A stretch of 33,705 bases of DNA from Planctomycetaceae bacterium (GTDB lineage: Bacteria > Planctomycetota > Planctomycetia > Planctomycetales > Planctomycetaceae), in NCBI GenBank assembly GCA_018699955.1, contig JABISG010000084.1:1-33705 (forward strand), written 5' to 3'. Both the position numbers and the translations under genes were made by a program. Of the stretch, positions 33,596 to 33,705 are shown in pieces; position 1 is the first letter of the stretch; every line of letters begins with the position of its first letter. Below the pieces are notes generated by a model. That model did no database searches. It saw only the letters and a program-made list of their open reading frames with translations, and was not told where the DNA came from.

Positions 33596-33705
33596 TCAGT
33601 GAGAGAATCGGGGTTCAGGTAACACGTTCTGTTCAACAGGGCGCAGCGTAGCGAAGTCCTGTTGAACAGAACGGGCCGCATATGCGGCGGGGGTCTCGTA
33701 GTCCA
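33596..33705 (-). CDS. IS3-family transposase (OrfB/integrase), C-terminal end only
   Basis: The frame enters from the right edge and stops at TGA 33598-33596 after 35 visible codons. It reads D-Y-E-T-P-A-A-Y-A-A-R then Q-Q-D-F-A-T-L-R-P and P-E-P-R-F-S-H. The D/G-Y-x-T-P-A-x-[YF]-A-A block is the standard tail of IS3-group integrases. The region codes through a 16-base inverted repeat (33625-33640/33658-33673). The call rests on this short tail only. Confidence 0.55.
   Translation of the reverse strand, partial: DYETPAAYAARSVQQDFATLRPVEQNVLPEPRFSH
33625..33673. repeat. Perfect 16-base inverted repeat in the transposase tail
   Basis: CGTTCTGTTCAACAGG (33625-33640) and CCTGTTGAACAGAACG (33658-33673) are exact reverse complements with 17 bases between. 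It lies inside the C-terminal codons of the transposase frame, close to the element end. Confidence 0.9.

Larger units (their letters stand above)
33568..33705 (-). mobile_element. End of an IS3-type insertion sequence, running off the window
   Basis: TGGCCTACCCCCGATCTTTG starting at 33568 has the look of an IS3-family terminal inverted repeat (TG start, C-rich block, GAT-T-rich tail). Immediately inside lies the C-terminal part of an integrase-type reading frame (33596-33705), transcribed toward this end as in IS3 elements. The other end and any target duplication are outside the window. Confidence 0.5.

Noticed and set aside
1..33705. Defence systems, CRISPR arrays, tRNA, rRNA or phage genes
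   Set aside because: I looked for repeats with regular spacing, CCA-type tRNA folds and phage families and found none; repeated pieces are isolated palindromes.

Overview
The window looks like a chromosomal segment of a Planctomycetota bacterium of the Pirellula/Planctomycetes type (genus not determinable). The evidence is gene content: two PSD1-type proteins (DUF1549/DUF1553, one with a planctomycete cytochrome c domain), three Tat-exported DUF1501 proteins, an FHA-Ser/Thr kinase, a DUF4432 protein and several Tat or Sec exported oxidative or carbohydrate-type enzymes. GC content is moderately high. I saw no rRNA, tRNA or CRISPR array.

Layout. 1-7363 (minus) is a tight four-gene operon read from 7363 leftwards: cytochrome/PSD1 protein, DUF1501 protein (4-base overlap), Tat-exported TIM-barrel amidohydrolase, and a sodium:solute symporter that runs off the left edge. 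7657-8678 (plus) holds a short exported DsbD-N-like domain protein and a gamma-glutamylcyclotransferase-like protein. 8732-14335 (minus) holds an FHA-kinase, a YfhO-like multi-pass membrane protein and an exported M20 amidohydrolase. 14549-21364 (plus) is a second PSD1 operon: PSD1 protein with a very long Ala-rich coiled coil, DUF1501, a seven-bladed WD40 protein, and a second DUF1501. 21411-24545 (minus) holds an NHL propeller, a Tat-exported mannonate-dehydratase-like protein and a GT2 glycosyltransferase. 24832-26760 (plus) holds a DUF4432 sugar-epimerase-like protein and a tiny Gly/Tyr/Ser-rich exported protein. It is followed by a convergent sigma-54 activator (minus), an EamA permease (plus), a divergent pair of exported jelly-roll and PhoD-like proteins, and a membrane-anchored small protein. 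The right edge has a 3' remnant of an aldose 1-epimerase gene and the end of an IS3-type insertion sequence.

How the genes may work together (inference). The two PSD1/DUF1501 operons look like extracytoplasmic oxidation or degradation units. In the first, a symporter and an amidohydrolase in the same transcript suggest that a small product is imported. Several singletons (DUF4432, mannonate-dehydratase-like, galM remnant, NHL) also fit carbohydrate turnover.

The most interesting signals are: an in-frame TGA exactly where the DsbD-N family has its second redox cysteine, with the family consensus continuing after it; a near-consensus sigma-54 promoter with an upstream inverted repeat in front of the Gly/Tyr-rich exported protein, next to a sigma-54 activator gene; and a perfect-to-near-perfect 33-base palindromic repeat present once between genes and once inside a membrane-protein reading frame.
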